Source of the DNA: an uncultured bacterium
GTDB taxonomy: Bacteria; Patescibacteriota; Minisyncoccia; UBA6257; Colwellbacteraceae
Direction: 5' to 3'
Length of the DNA: 9,980 nucleotides
Assembly: GCA_913009745.1 (NCBI GenBank)
Contig: CAJVWL010000010.1
Coordinates: forward strand, 1 to 9,980
Position 1 is the stretch's first letter, and the number at the start of each line of letters is the position of its first letter. Below are positions 1 through 7,528 of the stretch, in pieces. The translations under genes and the position numbers were made by a program. A model generated the notes under the pieces. The model was not told where the DNA came from and ran no database searches. It saw only the letters and a program-made list of their open reading frames with translations.

Positions 1-1947
1 CTTCTCTCGAGCGATATCAAGGGCTTCAGCCAGCTTTTTACCCCTAAGCGTAGGTATTGCCTGAGCGAGCCTTTTTGGATTTTGTGCGAGACCCTTCAGT
101 TTACGCGCTGTATCTTCCTGTATAATTCGCTCACTTTTCGTTCCAATAGTATTAAGCTGGCGCCCAATAAGGCCAAAGACGCGCCGTTGCTGTAATCTAC
201 GAACAAAACTTTTATCTTTTTCTCCTTCTTTTGGCTTTTCTCTATTTAAGCTTTTCCTTATTGGTTCGCTAGCTATTCCAATCCCTGTGGTCTTTGCTTT
301 GTTGCCAACAAGCCGTCCCGCTTTCCTGCCGATTTTAATCGCCTGCTTAGAACCCGTAATACTCATTTTATCTGCGGCAAATAATCCGCCAAGTAAAATA
401 CCGAGCGTTATAATCACCCTTCCTATAGTGCTTGTAACAAGTATTGCGCCGGATGGGATATCAAGCACTCCTGCGGTTGCGCCGCCACCGGCCGACATTG
501 TTCTCAACGCCAAGTATACAAAGAACATTGTGATTGGACCAAAAAGCAACCATCTAATGAATTGTTCGGACCACTGTGAAAATACACTCCCGCCTCCGCC
601 AATCTTAAGACCCGGAAATATCCATAACAATATAGCCGCAGGCATAAGAATAATGAGAATCCCAAGGACGATATAGCGGATAAACAGCATTGCGGCTACT
701 GCAAACATAGTAAACGCCGCGATAAGCGTAAATGCTATCGCAAAAAATGTAGATATTATAAAAATTAGCATTTGGTCTCCTAGGCCAACTACCTTTTTCT
801 CCTTAGCTTGTTGGGCTTCTTTGGCTCGTTGAATTTGAGGGAGATTTTCAAGGCCATCAACGGTAGCGCTATTGAATGTAAACATTTTTGCAAAATCCTG
901 CTTTTCAATAGTTGAATTATCGGTTAAAACTCTGGTTAATGAGTCAACTGGGACAATAAGCGAGTTGACGATAAGATTGAAGCTAAATGGCAGAATAAGC
1001 GCTGCAATAATAATCCGTGGCAAAATCTTCTTCGCGCTGTAATTGCTAAGCCTTAACATCATCCCGAAGGCCGCAACTATCACGGCGACAATAATACCCA
1101 TATATGCGAGATTCAAAACTATTTTAAAGCCTTCTACTACTGGGTTATAACCGGTCCCATTTTGCGTTGCGAGTGTTGAATTAAGCTCAAGGGCAAAATT
1201 TATAAACTTTCCGGCCAGCCCGGTTAGGACAGATGCGATTGTTCCGATAATTCCCAATATAGCGCCAGCGACAGAGTTTAATAAGCAACCTCCTAGGTTT
1301 GCAGCCCAATCACCAAAACTATCACACACTAGCGACTTCGACTCCGGCTGCGTTGGGGGAAGTGATAGGCCCGGCGGCTCGCCACCATTAACAATATCCT
1401 TGTCTTTTAACCAACCAGGGGTTGTAATATTAGTCCACAACACCTTGGGAACGTAATAATCTGTTCCCTCATCCCCCGGGGGGTAACCCCTATTCATTGC
1501 ATAGTAGAAAAGGGCTGTTTCGTATTCATTAAGGCATGTTCCATAAATAGACACCGTAGATAAACAACCGGAAGACGCGTCAATCACGGGTACAACGCCG
1601 GGCATTAGGTTAAATTGAACACAATTTCCCTCATTTGCATTTAACAGGGAAATACCAATTATATTATTATTTCCAATCCCTGAATTATCTACAGATTTGC
1701 AGAACTTGATATTTTCTGGCTTGTTAAAGTTACTATAAAAGTTTTTGCAGTCAAAAACATTATTACTGTTGTTATATACATATAAACCCTTTCCAGAATC
1801 ACACAACTCTCCAGTTTTACTACCCACAACAGCATTAGCCGTCTTTACCGGTGTAATCGTGTTGATGCTCACAAAAAGACCGGCGGCAATCAGGATTGTT
1901 ATGCCGAACAGTTTTAATAGATTAAACTTAGGTTTTTTCAGCTTCAT
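1..1947 (-). CDS. VirB6/TrbL-like type IV secretion polytopic membrane protein, 3' end beyond the window
   Basis: The frame is open from ATG at 1947 to base 1, giving 649 residues with no stop, so the C-terminus is missing. Seen: a basic N-terminus (MKLKKPK) and a hydrophobic stretch at about 13-29, with a plausible signal peptidase I site after ANA at 37-39; a polar segment at about 40-221 holding all eight cysteines; hydrophobic segments near 223-248, 274-298, 308-335, 393-454 (probably two spans), 465-485 and 500-525; then a strongly basic soluble tail from about 535. The part around 441-490 (PAAILLWIFPG, then an FSQW...F..W...GPITMFF pattern) resembles TrbL/VirB6-type proteins of CPR genomes. 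Those form the inner-membrane part of type IV secretion or DNA transfer machines. It follows rsmA by 37 bp on the same strand. No Shine-Dalgarno precedes the ATG; an in-frame TTG lies 18 bp upstream. The membrane topology is solid, while the family call is from memory of pattern. Partner VirB4-like genes may lie beyond the left edge. Confidence 0.72.
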   Translation of the reverse strand, partial: MKLKKPKFNLLKLFGITILIAAGLFVSINTITPVKTANAVVGSKTGELCDSGKGLYVYNNSNNVFDCKNFYSNFNKPENIKFCKSVDNSGIGNNNIIGISLLNANEGNCVQFNLMPGVVPVIDASSGCLSTVSIYGTCLNEYETALFYYAMNRGYPPGDEGTDYYVPKVLWTNITTPGWLKDKDIVNGGEPPGLSLPPTQPESKSLVCDSFGDWAANLGGCLLNSVAGAILGIIGTIASVLTGLAGKFINFALELNSTLATQNGTGYNPVVEGFKIVLNLAYMGIIVAVIVAAFGMMLRLSNYSAKKILPRIIIAALILPFSFNLIVNSLIVPVDSLTRVLTDNSTIEKQDFAKMFTFNSATVDGLENLPQIQRAKEAQQAKEKKVVGLGDQMLIFIISTFFAIAFTLIAAFTMFAVAAMLFIRYIVLGILIILMPAAILLWIFPGLKIGGGGSVFSQWSEQFIRWLLFGPITMFFVYLALRTMSAGGGATAGVLDIPSGAILVTSTIGRVIITLGILLGGLFAADKMSITGSKQAIKIGRKAGRLVGNKAKTTGIGIASEPIRKSLNREKPKEGEKDKSFVRRLQQRRVFGLIGRQLNTIGTKSERIIQEDTARKLKGLAQNPKRLAQAIPTLRGKKLAEALDIAREK

Positions 1948-1966
1948 ATACGTGTGGAAACTCAAC

Positions 1967-1986
1967 GATATTATCTAAATAATATC
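1967..1986. repeat. Perfect 8-bp inverted repeat between rsmA and the VirB6-like gene
   Basis: The arms GATATTAT (1967-1974) and ATAATATC (1979-1986) are perfect complements around a 4-base loop, TTAG on the minus strand. The right arm runs into the rsmA stop codon (TGA, 1987-1985). The stem is all A/T except one G-C pair, and no T-run follows it in the direction of transcription, so it is a poor intrinsic terminator. It could be a weak mRNA hairpin or a protein-binding palindrome. A GATAAT hexamer inside it resembles a -10 box on the minus strand, but no good -35 is spaced for it. Confidence 0.5.
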
Positions 1987-2794
1987 ACCTTTTGCCCCCA
2001 AGCGCATTAGAAATGTTAATTATCTCTTCAATGTTTATGTCTTGCGGGCGCGCCATCGCGCTAATTCCAATCTTTTTCAGCTCCTTTATTACTTCGGTTT
2101 TAGAAACACCCAACCCGTCCGCGATATTGTTTATAGCCATTTTTCTTGGGTGACTGAATAGAGTTCTTATAAATTTGTAATACTGTTTTTTATCTATATT
2201 CCATTGCCTTTTCTTATACGGGGTAATTCTCAATATTGCCGACTCAACTTTTGGTTGGGGGCGGAAAGACTTCTTGGAGATGTATCTGATGATTTCCGGT
2301 TTTCCCCAAAAACCAACGCTTGCCGCGAGAAGGTTCATTTTTGGAGGGTTTGCGCAAATTCGCTCGGCGACCTCCTTTTGGATGGTTAAGACAATCCTCT
2401 CAGGCTTATTTTCCACCCCACCAATTACTTTTAATAAGTGTCCGGTAATGTAGTAAGGAATATTTCCGGCAAGCTTATAGGTTTTTCTATTGAAGTCTTG
2501 TGACTTCAAAAGCTTGGGCACAACAACTAAGGCATCACCCGCTATGGTCTCCAGGTTACTGAATTCATCCCCAAGCGGTATTAAATAATCCTTAATCAAT
2601 TGCTCGTCTTTTTCTATCGCGATAACCCTTTTGGGGTTTGCTAATAAGATGCGCCTTGTAAGCTCTCCGTGGCCCGGCCCGATTTCTATAACAACATCAT
2701 CCTGTGTAATATCCAATACGTCAGCTATACGCAATAGCGCGCGCGCATCTTTTAGAAAGTGCTGGCCAAGGTTTTGCTGATGCCTTTTTGCCAT
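1985..2794 (-). CDS. rsmA: 16S rRNA dimethyladenosine transferase RsmA (KsgA)
   Basis: RsmA transfers methyl groups from SAM to two adjacent adenosines in the 3'-terminal hairpin of 16S rRNA (A1518/A1519 in E. coli), a late 30S assembly step. The 269-residue product matches the usual 260-280. Seen: the family N-terminus QNLGQHFLKD (7-16), SAM-binding motif I EIGPGHGELT (37-46), catalytic motif IV NIPYYI (111-116), QKEVAERI (139-146), FRPQPKVESAILRI (177-190) and the C-terminal FSHPRKM region (213-219). The ATG at 2794 is chosen over a TTG at 2827, because the protein then begins just before the conserved motif as in homologues and the gene starts 1 base after the helicase TAA (TAA-T-ATG). Translation is therefore probably coupled to the upstream gene. 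There is no clear Shine-Dalgarno. It ends in TGA, which supports TGA being a stop here. Confidence 0.96.
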   Translation of the reverse strand: MAKRHQQNLGQHFLKDARALLRIADVLDITQDDVVIEIGPGHGELTRRILLANPKRVIAIEKDEQLIKDYLIPLGDEFSNLETIAGDALVVVPKLLKSQDFNRKTYKLAGNIPYYITGHLLKVIGGVENKPERIVLTIQKEVAERICANPPKMNLLAASVGFWGKPEIIRYISKKSFRPQPKVESAILRITPYKKRQWNIDKKQYYKFIRTLFSHPRKMAINNIADGLGVSKTEVIKELKKIGISAMARPQDINIEEIINISNALGGKR

Positions 2795-2795
2795 A

Positions 2796-4619
2796 TTAAT
2801 CCAAGAATACAGTTTTTTCACCGTCAAAACTCTGGTCAGATGTGGAAAATTCTATAAGTTCGGGTGGGAGGTCGCCCAGAAACCTTGAAGGAAGACCGTA
2901 AAAGCTCATATGCAGCCGCTTCTTTGCCCTTGTAATTGCAACGTATGTGAGGCGGCGCTCTTCTTCAATTTCTTCTTCTGAAAACAATGAACGTTGATGC
3001 GGGAGGAGCCCTTCATTCACGCCGATTAGGTATACATTATCAAACTCAAGCCCCTTAGCAAGATGGATTGTCATAAGATTTATGGCATGGCTGGGCTGCT
3101 TCTTGGTTATTACGTCCGTTGCCTGTAATAAGGCAACGCGTTCAATGAAGCCAACCAAAGAACTAAATCCGGTGGCAAACTGGACAAGCTCGCTAACGTT
3201 GTCGATTCTGTCTTCGGAATTTTCAAACTTAACCGCCAGATAATCAAAATAGTTTGTGGTTTTTAATATAAATCCAATAAGCTCCATAAGGTTAAGTTCT
3301 TTGGCGAGGCGAGGAAGATTTTTGATTAATTCTTCGGCTACAGATTTTTTAAAGGTTTTTGCAATACGCTCCCTGCTTAGCTCATCTTTTGGATTAGACG
3401 CGTATCTTAGGCCGGCAACGACGTCTTTTATTTCTTTTCTTTCGTAGAATCGCACACCCCCGAATATTTTATACGGCATTGAACCAAAGTTTAACGCTTG
3501 TTCAATCGCGCGTGACTGGGCGTTTGTTCTATATAAAATAGCGATACTTTCCGTGACAAGACCGGGCATCTTGTTTTCAAGAGAGCGGCGGCTGACAATG
3601 CTGGATATTACCATGTTTGCCTCCTCCTCTGCCGTCTGCGCTCCAAGCACGTATATTGGGTCTCCATTTTCATTTTGTGTCCACAGTTTTTTACGGCGTT
3701 GAAGCTTATTTTTGTCTATCAATGATGCCGATGCCCTTACAATCGTTGATGTTGACCTATAGTTTTCGCCAAGATTTACAATTTTCGCTTCGGGCCAATC
3801 ACGTTCAAAGTTCAGGAAATTTGTAAAATCAGACCACCTAAAACCGTAAATGCTCTGTTGGTCGTCTCCAACAACATTTAGATTGCGGTGTTTTTCGCAT
3901 AGGAGTTTTAATATGAGATACTGGCTTGTATTGATGTCTTGATATTCATCAACAAGAACAAATGAATATTTATTTTGATAACCTTCCAATACCCCCGGGT
4001 TTGATTTAAAAATTCTCACAACTTTTTCAAGTAAGTCGTCAAAATCAAACGCATTCAGTTTTTTTAAACTATCTTCGTATTTTTCAAAAAGAAGCCCTTG
4101 TTGAGCATCCAACTCATCGGTATTTAGTACATTGTTTTTTATTCTAGACAACTCCCTTCGTGCTTTTACCGGAGTGTACCTTTTTAGTGCATCCTCGGCC
4201 CCCAGTATTTTCTTTATAATTTTCTTTGAGTCGCTATCGTCAAAAATAACGAATGCGCGGGTTCTCCCGGCCAATTTTGCTTCTTTGCGCAGGATGCTTG
4301 CGCCAAACGAATGGAACGTCCCGATAAACGGTACCGATTTTCCGCGAAACTTCTTTTTTTGCGATGAGGGACTGCCAAGGATTCTGTTGCGCATTTCATC
4401 CGCAGCTTTATTTGTAAACGTAATTGCGATAATTTCCCTTGGGGCTAGTCCGTTGTTCATAAGATAAATTAACCGCTGTGTCAGTGTCCTGGTCTTTCCT
4501 GATCCGGCGCCCGCGGCTATCAACATCGGACCCGGTCCGTGTGTTACTGCCTCAATTTGAGCGCTACTTAAGCTAGTGTCATTATCCACTTGATTTTTCC
4601 GCATCCCTTGCTTTATCAT
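2796..4619 (-). CDS. UvrD/PcrA-type superfamily 1 DNA helicase, compact form
   Basis: A 3'-5' SF1A helicase that unwinds DNA in repair and replication restart and clears protein-DNA blocks. All helicase motifs are visible: Q motif (LSSAQ, 17-21), Walker A AAGAGSGKT (35-43), Ia ITFTNKAADEM (66-76), Ib GTFHSF (100-105), Walker B DEYQD (224-228), III GDDQQSIYGFR (251-261), IV ENYRST (285-290), V HLAKGLEFDNVY (519-530) and VI YVAITRAKKRL (559-569). At 607 residues it is about 110 shorter than E. coli UvrD. The 2B region between FYERKEIKD (391-399) and motif V is short, and the tail after motif VI is brief with no obvious Tudor-like domain. The start is uncertain: ATG 4619 (used here) or ATG 4604, five codons later. 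A TATGAT hexamer lies 10 bases before the 4604 start. It leads a tight leftward cluster with rsmA. Whether it is UvrD, PcrA or a Rep-like paralogue cannot be settled from the sequence. Confidence 0.94.
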   Translation of the reverse strand: MIKQGMRKNQVDNDTSLSSAQIEAVTHGPGPMLIAAGAGSGKTRTLTQRLIYLMNNGLAPREIIAITFTNKAADEMRNRILGSPSSQKKKFRGKSVPFIGTFHSFGASILRKEAKLAGRTRAFVIFDDSDSKKIIKKILGAEDALKRYTPVKARRELSRIKNNVLNTDELDAQQGLLFEKYEDSLKKLNAFDFDDLLEKVVRIFKSNPGVLEGYQNKYSFVLVDEYQDINTSQYLILKLLCEKHRNLNVVGDDQQSIYGFRWSDFTNFLNFERDWPEAKIVNLGENYRSTSTIVRASASLIDKNKLQRRKKLWTQNENGDPIYVLGAQTAEEEANMVISSIVSRRSLENKMPGLVTESIAILYRTNAQSRAIEQALNFGSMPYKIFGGVRFYERKEIKDVVAGLRYASNPKDELSRERIAKTFKKSVAEELIKNLPRLAKELNLMELIGFILKTTNYFDYLAVKFENSEDRIDNVSELVQFATGFSSLVGFIERVALLQATDVITKKQPSHAINLMTIHLAKGLEFDNVYLIGVNEGLLPHQRSLFSEEEIEEERRLTYVAITRAKKRLHMSFYGLPSRFLGDLPPELIEFSTSDQSFDGEKTVFLD

Positions 4620-4643
4620 AGTATGGCTATTAGTAGCATACTA
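4619..4643. repeat. Interrupted inverted repeat across the divergent helicase/peptidase starts
   Basis: The arms TAGTATG (4619-4625) and CATACTA (4637-4643) are perfect 7-bp complements. Inside them, CTA (4627-4629) pairs with TAG (4634-4636) around a TTAG loop, leaving one unpaired G at 4626. The element covers the first base of the upstream helicase ATG and the ATG at 4623 proposed for the peptidase. It could be an operator shared by divergent promoters or a hairpin near the 5' end of one mRNA. If it is an operator, the real starts may be the inner ones (4604 for the helicase, 4671 for the peptidase). Confidence 0.45.
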
Positions 4644-5663
4644 CATAAAATTTTTCATAACTTTAAGGCAATGCCGGTGGTCCCGGTCATTTTCATGTTG
4701 GCTTTAGTCGGCGGAGAGCTTGCGTACGCAGCACGCGTTCATCCCGCTGAATCGCAAGACAAGAACACTATAGGAAACGTTATAGGTAACGAAGATTTGT
4801 ATGTTGATGGTGTAGCCATTGTAAACGACACAAGCCCTATAGGGGAGCTTAGCGAGGAGAAACCCGATGATAATTTTGCCGGATTTGTCTTTGTTGAAAA
4901 GAGTTCACTTGTTAATCCATCTACACCGATAAGTGATACAGTTCCGCTAAGGAACGGGCTTCTCTCGTATAAAATAAAAGAAGGAGATAATGTTTCCGTT
5001 GTTGCGGCGCATTTTGGAATCTCTATCAATACAATTATTTGGGCGAATGACATAAAGAACACAAACCTTATTCAGCCGGGACAGGAAATTGTTATATTAC
5101 CGGTCTCCGGTGTGTTGCACAAAGTAAAAGATGGTGAAACACTTCAATCAATTGCGAAGCTTTATAACATCTCATCGGACAAGATAAGAACATTTAATAA
5201 AGACAAAATAAAACAAGGGGATACCGTGATTGTTCCTCAAGCAAGGCCGATAAAATCATCGACAGCGGGGCTTATAAACAAGTCAACACTTCCAAGGATT
5301 GCGGGATATTTTGCGATGCCGATTAAAAATGGCTGGAACTGGGGGGAGCTTCATGATAACAATGCGGTAGATATCTCTGCAGCCTGCAAGTCTCCTATAT
5401 ATGCCGCCGCAGATGGAATTGTTGTTAATCTTGGAAGCCCCATTAGGTGGAATGGCGGATATGGGGGCTTTGTTAAAATTAAACATCCAAACGGTACAAA
5501 AACACTATACGCGCATATATCTAAGGGATTGGTGTCTATCGGTGACACGGTGGAACAGGGTGAACTTATCGCAAAGGTGGGCAATACGGGACGCGTTAGC
5601 GGGTCAACCGGATGCCACGTACACTTTGCGGTTTACGGCGCGCAAAATCCCTTTGCCGAATAA
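4623..5663 (+). CDS. Exported LysM-LysM-M23 family peptidoglycan peptidase
   Basis: Probably a peptidoglycan endopeptidase or an amidase-activating M23 protein acting outside the membrane. Seen, numbered from ATG 4623 (346 residues): a signal sequence with a basic n-region and hydrophobic core at about 17-31, likely cleaved after AYA at 34-36; two LysM repeats (about 115-159 and 163-206, each with a YKIKEGD- or HKVKDGE-like start and a closing PGQEIVILP or QGDTVIVP); and an M23 domain from about 225. Zinc-site motifs are YAHIS (H298) and HVH (H332, H334). The first motif reads HDNNAVD (H244...D250) instead of HxxxD. The only two cysteines, C255 and C331, are near the active site and could form a disulphide. 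The start is debatable: TTG 4590 has a longer N-terminus, and ATG 4671 has AAGG two bases upstream but would remove the basic n-region. The gene stops 2 bp from the convergent comM-like gene. Confidence 0.88.
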   Translation: MAISSILHKIFHNFKAMPVVPVIFMLALVGGELAYAARVHPAESQDKNTIGNVIGNEDLYVDGVAIVNDTSPIGELSEEKPDDNFAGFVFVEKSSLVNPSTPISDTVPLRNGLLSYKIKEGDNVSVVAAHFGISINTIIWANDIKNTNLIQPGQEIVILPVSGVLHKVKDGETLQSIAKLYNISSDKIRTFNKDKIKQGDTVIVPQARPIKSSTAGLINKSTLPRIAGYFAMPIKNGWNWGELHDNNAVDISAACKSPIYAAADGIVVNLGSPIRWNGGYGGFVKIKHPNGTKTLYAHISKGLVSIGDTVEQGELIAKVGNTGRVSGSTGCHVHFAVYGAQNPFAE

Positions 5664-5665
5664 AG

Positions 5666-7189
5666 TTAATCTTCTCTAATTCGCAACTGAAACGCTTCTG
5701 CGACATGGGGCTGCGTTACAAGCTCGCTATTATCCATATCCGCAATCGTTCTTGAGGTTTTGAGCAACCTATAATAGCCGCGTGTTGATAATAACGATTT
5801 ATTAAAAACGTTTTTGATAAATGTATTTGCATTTTCATCCAGGTGTATCAATTCCTCGCACTCCTTTGATGTCATTTCCGAATTTGTTAGCTTTTTAGTT
5901 GATTTGTTTTTAAATCTATTGCCTTGAATTTTGCGCGCAGAAACAACAGATGCTTTAAGCTTTGATGAGTCTGTTGATGCGCCCTTGAGGTTTTCATATT
6001 TTATCCGAGGCACATTTATTTGTATGTCTATACGGTCAAGTAGGGGCCCTGATATTTTCTTTTGATACCTAAAAACTTCATATGCACTACACCTGCATTC
6101 CTTTTCTTCATCACCCCAGAAACCACAAGGACACGGATTCATGGCGGTAGCGAGAATAAATTGTGCCGGAAAAGTGAGGTTTCCGCGCGCGCGAGATATT
6201 ACTATTTCTCCCGATTCAAGCGGCTGACGTAATGCCTCAAGGAGGTCGCGGCGAAACTCAGGCAGTTCATCCAAAAATAGAACCCCCCTGTGGGCAAGGC
6301 TAATCTCTCCGGGCTTCGGATTGCTCCCCCCACCTATTATTGCGACCGGAGATGCCGTTTGGTGAGGTGCCCTAAAGGGACGCTTATTTGCATAGTTGCC
6401 GCTCAACATTCCGGAGGAACTCCATATTTGAGATACTTCAATTGCCTCTTCAAGGGTAATTGGGGGGAGTATTGAAACGAGTGCTTTTGCCAGCATTGTT
6501 TTTCCGGATCCAGGTGGACCGCTCATCAGGATATTGTGTCCACCCGCCGCGGCAACACCAAGAGCCCTCTTGGCAAATTCCTGTCCCTTAACTTCAGATA
6601 TATCAACTCCTGCATGTTCATTTGAGCGGAATTCAGTTTTTTGGTACGCATCTATTATGCGAACACCGGAAAGGTGGTTTATAAGTTCACTCAAACTTCC
6701 CGTTGGAATAATTGACACATTGTCTATTAAACTTGCCTCTTTTGCATTTTCTTTCGGCAAAAAAACGTAGTCAACACCAACCCTATTACATAGAAGAGCG
6801 GTGTTTAATCCTCCGGGCACAGGCCTAATATTTCCATCCAGCGCAAGTTCGCCGATAAAGATTTTATTCTGGGCTTCAAATGCGTTTATCTGCCCTGATG
6901 CGGTAAGGTATCCTATTGCGATTGCAACATCATATCGCGAGCCACTTTTCTTTATATCTGCAGGCGCAAGATTAACGGTTATTTTTCTATTCTCTTTTGT
7001 CGGCGGTTTAAAGCCGCTATTTTTTAAGGCGGAGCTTACTCGTTCTTTGGCTTCCGATAAAGCCTTATCGGCAAGCCCCACAATATTAAAACTATGAAGG
7101 CCGACGTTCAGGTCGACCTCTACCTCAATAAGCTTGGCGTTTATGCCATCTAATTCTGCCGAGTAAACCTTAGCCAGAGTTTTTCCCAT
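5666..7189 (-). CDS. comM: YifB/ComM-like AAA+ ATPase (Mg-chelatase-like)
   Basis: ComM of gamma-proteobacteria is a hexameric helicase that drives branch migration during natural transformation; the wider YifB family is widespread and often uncharacterised. The 507-residue length is typical. Seen: the ChlI-like N-terminal domain with LAKVYSAELDGINA, SFNIVGLADKA and ITVNLAPADIKKSGSRYD (70-87); Walker A GPPGSGKT (224-231); Walker B LFLDE (304-308); FRAPHQTAS (272-280); a family cysteine cluster CPCG...CRC (C353, C355, C365, C367), probably a zinc site; sensor region GPLLDRIDI (381-389); and the C-terminal Mg-chelatase domain with STRGYYRLLKTSRTIADM (about 468-485). The ATG at 7189 lies 20 bp inside the end of the dksA-like gene, so the two are probably one transcript. 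No Shine-Dalgarno is seen. The family is certain; a role in transformation is inferred from the gamma-proteobacterial homologue. Confidence 0.95.
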   Translation of the reverse strand: MGKTLAKVYSAELDGINAKLIEVEVDLNVGLHSFNIVGLADKALSEAKERVSSALKNSGFKPPTKENRKITVNLAPADIKKSGSRYDVAIAIGYLTASGQINAFEAQNKIFIGELALDGNIRPVPGGLNTALLCNRVGVDYVFLPKENAKEASLIDNVSIIPTGSLSELINHLSGVRIIDAYQKTEFRSNEHAGVDISEVKGQEFAKRALGVAAAGGHNILMSGPPGSGKTMLAKALVSILPPITLEEAIEVSQIWSSSGMLSGNYANKRPFRAPHQTASPVAIIGGGSNPKPGEISLAHRGVLFLDELPEFRRDLLEALRQPLESGEIVISRARGNLTFPAQFILATAMNPCPCGFWGDEEKECRCSAYEVFRYQKKISGPLLDRIDIQINVPRIKYENLKGASTDSSKLKASVVSARKIQGNRFKNKSTKKLTNSEMTSKECEELIHLDENANTFIKNVFNKSLLSTRGYYRLLKTSRTIADMDNSELVTQPHVAEAFQLRIRED

Positions 7190-7517
7190 GTTTCATCTTG
7201 CAGTTTTGGCAAACTTGCGACTCGGGGTCAACGCCAAGAAGCCTAACAGATATTTCTTTGCCGCAATTTTTGCAAACGCCGTATGTGCCGGACCCTATTC
7301 TCGCCAGAGCATCGTTGATGCCCTTTAACCGTTCTTGCAGAACACTAGAAATTGCAGTATTCGTTACCATTTCCTCAACTTTGTCGGACTCTTCTTCACC
7401 CGAATCTATGTCGTCTCCAAAATCAACAAACTGCAATTTTTTCATCTGTCTTTCAAGCTTCTTCTTTTCTTTGGTGAGATGCGCCCGAAGTCTTCGTATG
7501 TCTTTTTTAGAAATCAT
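7170..7517 (-). CDS. DksA/TraR-family zinc-finger protein
   Basis: DksA/TraR proteins enter the RNA polymerase secondary channel and, in many bacteria, adjust transcription with (p)ppGpp. This 115-residue protein has a basic helical N-terminus (1-28), a central acidic segment (about 31-50) leading into a second helix with QERLKGINDALARI (61-74), then GTYGVCKNCGKEIS and a four-cysteine zinc finger C82-x2-C85-x17-C103-x2-C106. This is the short TraR/YteA-like architecture. The DPADRA-type coiled-coil tip of E. coli DksA is not visible (the nearest stretch is ESDKVEE), so ppGpp co-regulation cannot be assumed. A good promoter lies just upstream and no Shine-Dalgarno precedes the ATG. The gene overlaps comM by 20 bp. 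RNA polymerase binding is family knowledge, not shown by the sequence alone. Confidence 0.9.
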   Translation of the reverse strand: MISKKDIRRLRAHLTKEKKKLERQMKKLQFVDFGDDIDSGEEESDKVEEMVTNTAISSVLQERLKGINDALARIGSGTYGVCKNCGKEISVRLLGVDPESQVCQNCKMKHGKNSG

Positions 7518-7528
7518 ATATTAGTTCA

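Noticed and set aside
287..676. Open reading frame on the plus strand opposite the VirB6-like gene (129 residues)
   Set aside because: It is antisense to a well-supported membrane protein, has no ribosome-binding site or family resemblance, and its composition is that of a shadow frame.
2795..2827. TTG start at 2827 for rsmA giving an extra 11 residues
   Set aside because: It would overlap the helicase by 32 bp and add residues upstream of the conserved RsmA N-terminus; the ATG at 2794 sits one base after the helicase stop.
4769..4792. Imperfect 12-base tandem repeat (TATAGGAAACGT then TATAGGTAACGA) in the M23 gene
   Set aside because: It is in frame and encodes a short IGNVIGNE stretch in a low-complexity linker after the signal sequence. 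Two copies with mismatches are too weak to call a functional repeat.
4829..4846. Palindrome CCCTATAGGG flanked by AAG and CTT
   Set aside because: It lies inside the M23 coding region, is short, and has no T-run after it, so it is neither a terminator nor a convincing operator.
4739..5062. Minus-strand open frame of 107 residues within the M23 gene
   Set aside because: It is the mirror of a clear signal-peptide/LysM coding frame, with no promoter or recognisable motif.
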